Assembly (NCBI GenBank): GCA_029210325.1
Contig: JARGPU010000001.1
Location: 1,250,126-1,314,125 of the forward strand
DNA from: Alcanivoracaceae bacterium
GTDB lineage: Bacteria > Pseudomonadota > Gammaproteobacteria > Pseudomonadales > Alcanivoracaceae
DNA length: 64,000 bases
Direction of reading: 5' to 3'
Positions 63,496-64,000 of this stretch are shown here, in pieces (the stretch's first letter is position 1; each line of letters opens with the position of its first letter). Below the pieces are notes generated by a model that was given only the letters and a program-made list of their open reading frames with translations, did no database searches and was not told the origin of the DNA. The position numbers and the translations under genes are program-made.

Positions 63496-64000
63496 GCATC
63501 ACCTCCACGACGTGCGTCCGGCGGCGCCGAGCCAATGCCGATCTCCGGGAACAGTTCTTTCTTGATGCCGATACCATTATTGATTTCGATCCGGTAACGA
63601 ACTGCATCCATGGTGTAGATCATCAGCTCATAATCGGTGTCGTCCTCACACAGCAAGGTGATATTGGTGACCTCCGGGAACTGGGCTTTGATTTCCGCAA
63701 GATACCCGCGCAGCTTTTCACGGTCATGCTTGCCGTCTTCAGCCACGGGTACGATAGCGACTACTTTGCCGCTTTTTCTTTCGCCAATCTCGTAGCGGTC
63801 CTGATAAATCAGAACCTCCAGTACGGGCTTATTGTTCTCTTCCGGGTCCGAAGGTGGTGCTTCCTCGTTGGACGGCAAATTCAGCTGCAGGATGGAAACC
63901 TGAGCGAATACCGCATTGAGCAGCAGGAACGGAATCAGTACCACCATCAAATTCAGGAAGGCGGTAATGTTCAGTTCGACCTCTTCGTGCCCTGTACGCT
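63492..64000 (-). CDS. ExbD/TolR-family protein (5' partial)
   Basis: The frame runs off the right edge; about 169 residues are visible. Near the visible start the pattern EVELNITAFLNLMVVLIPF is the ExbD/TolR membrane segment, but the usual Asp of this helix appears as asparagine, so this copy may not carry protons. The periplasmic domain is present to its end. First visible gene of the ExbD-ExbD-AgmX operon; an ExbB-like gene is expected upstream. Confidence 0.88.
   Translation of the reverse strand, partial: RTGHEEVELNITAFLNLMVVLIPFLLLNAVFAQVSILQLNLPSNEEAPPSDPEENNKPVLEVLIYQDRYEIGERKSGKVVAIVPVAEDGKHDREKLRGYLAEIKAQFPEVTNITLLCEDDTDYELMIYTMDAVRYRIEINNGIGIKKELFPEIGIGSAPPDARRGGDA

Overview
The window looks like chromosome of a lipid- or hydrocarbon-degrading gammaproteobacterium, most like the Alcanivoracaceae or a near relative. 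This is inferred from the gene families and from a moderately GC-rich composition judged by eye; no database search was possible. Coding density is high. No insertion sequence, prophage, CRISPR array or integrase is visible, and no gap between genes exceeds about 300 bases.

Left part (1-2380): the tail of an HD-GYP phosphodiesterase, then gltX followed by a strong promoter, tRNA-Ala(GGC), tRNA-Glu(UUC) and a terminator. Region 2460-30400 is a dense lipid-catabolism district. It holds seven CoA-pathway enzymes (two crotonases, an AMP-forming CoA ligase, two acyl-CoA dehydrogenases, an MFE-2-like multifunctional enzyme and an SCPx-type thiolase). It also has a membrane desaturase, two more short-chain dehydrogenases, a Baeyer-Villiger-type monooxygenase, a ferritin-like diiron candidate, two pfam10118-like putative metal proteins and three alpha/beta hydrolases. 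Five regulators (MerR, PaaX-like, AraC and two TetR) are interspersed, several beside dyad-symmetric candidate operators. Read together, these genes could oxidise a long-chain, branched or sterol-like substrate: ketone to ester (BVMO), ester to acid (hydrolases), acid to acyl-CoA (ligase), then beta-oxidation on the SCP2-bearing multifunctional enzyme. That pathway is a hypothesis.

Middle part (30500-44700): a DUF6502 gene overlapping a DUF5666-like lipoprotein gene; a DUF4279-CYTH-CHAD operon; a divergent ccmABCDE operon that stops before ccmF; a RimK-family ATP-grasp ligase; an MFS permease with a long acidic tail; and a 1241-residue lipoprotein built of two beta-repeat modules and about fourteen propeller-like repeats.

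Right part (44700-64000): a tandem GST-N protein; a conventional fatty-acid oxidation pair (thiolase plus FadB/FadJ-like enzyme); small DUF6316 and DUF6482-like proteins; an overlapping folE and FeS-type photolyase pair; a stand-alone receiver protein; a peroxisomal-type SDR paralogous to the first domain of the multifunctional enzyme; AraC-purU; an outer-membrane barrel; an AmpG-like permease with tusA and a Ca2+/Na+ antiporter; divergent norM-like and epmC genes; and an AgmX-ExbD-ExbD energy-transduction operon running off the end.

The most interesting items are the triple-SCP2 multifunctional enzyme, the possible BVMO-centred oxidation pathway, the large propeller lipoprotein, the DUF6502/DUF5666 pair and a 31-bp-arm hairpin between convergent genes. 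Start codons were chosen from Shine-Dalgarno spacing and family alignment from memory, so several differ from the longest open frame.
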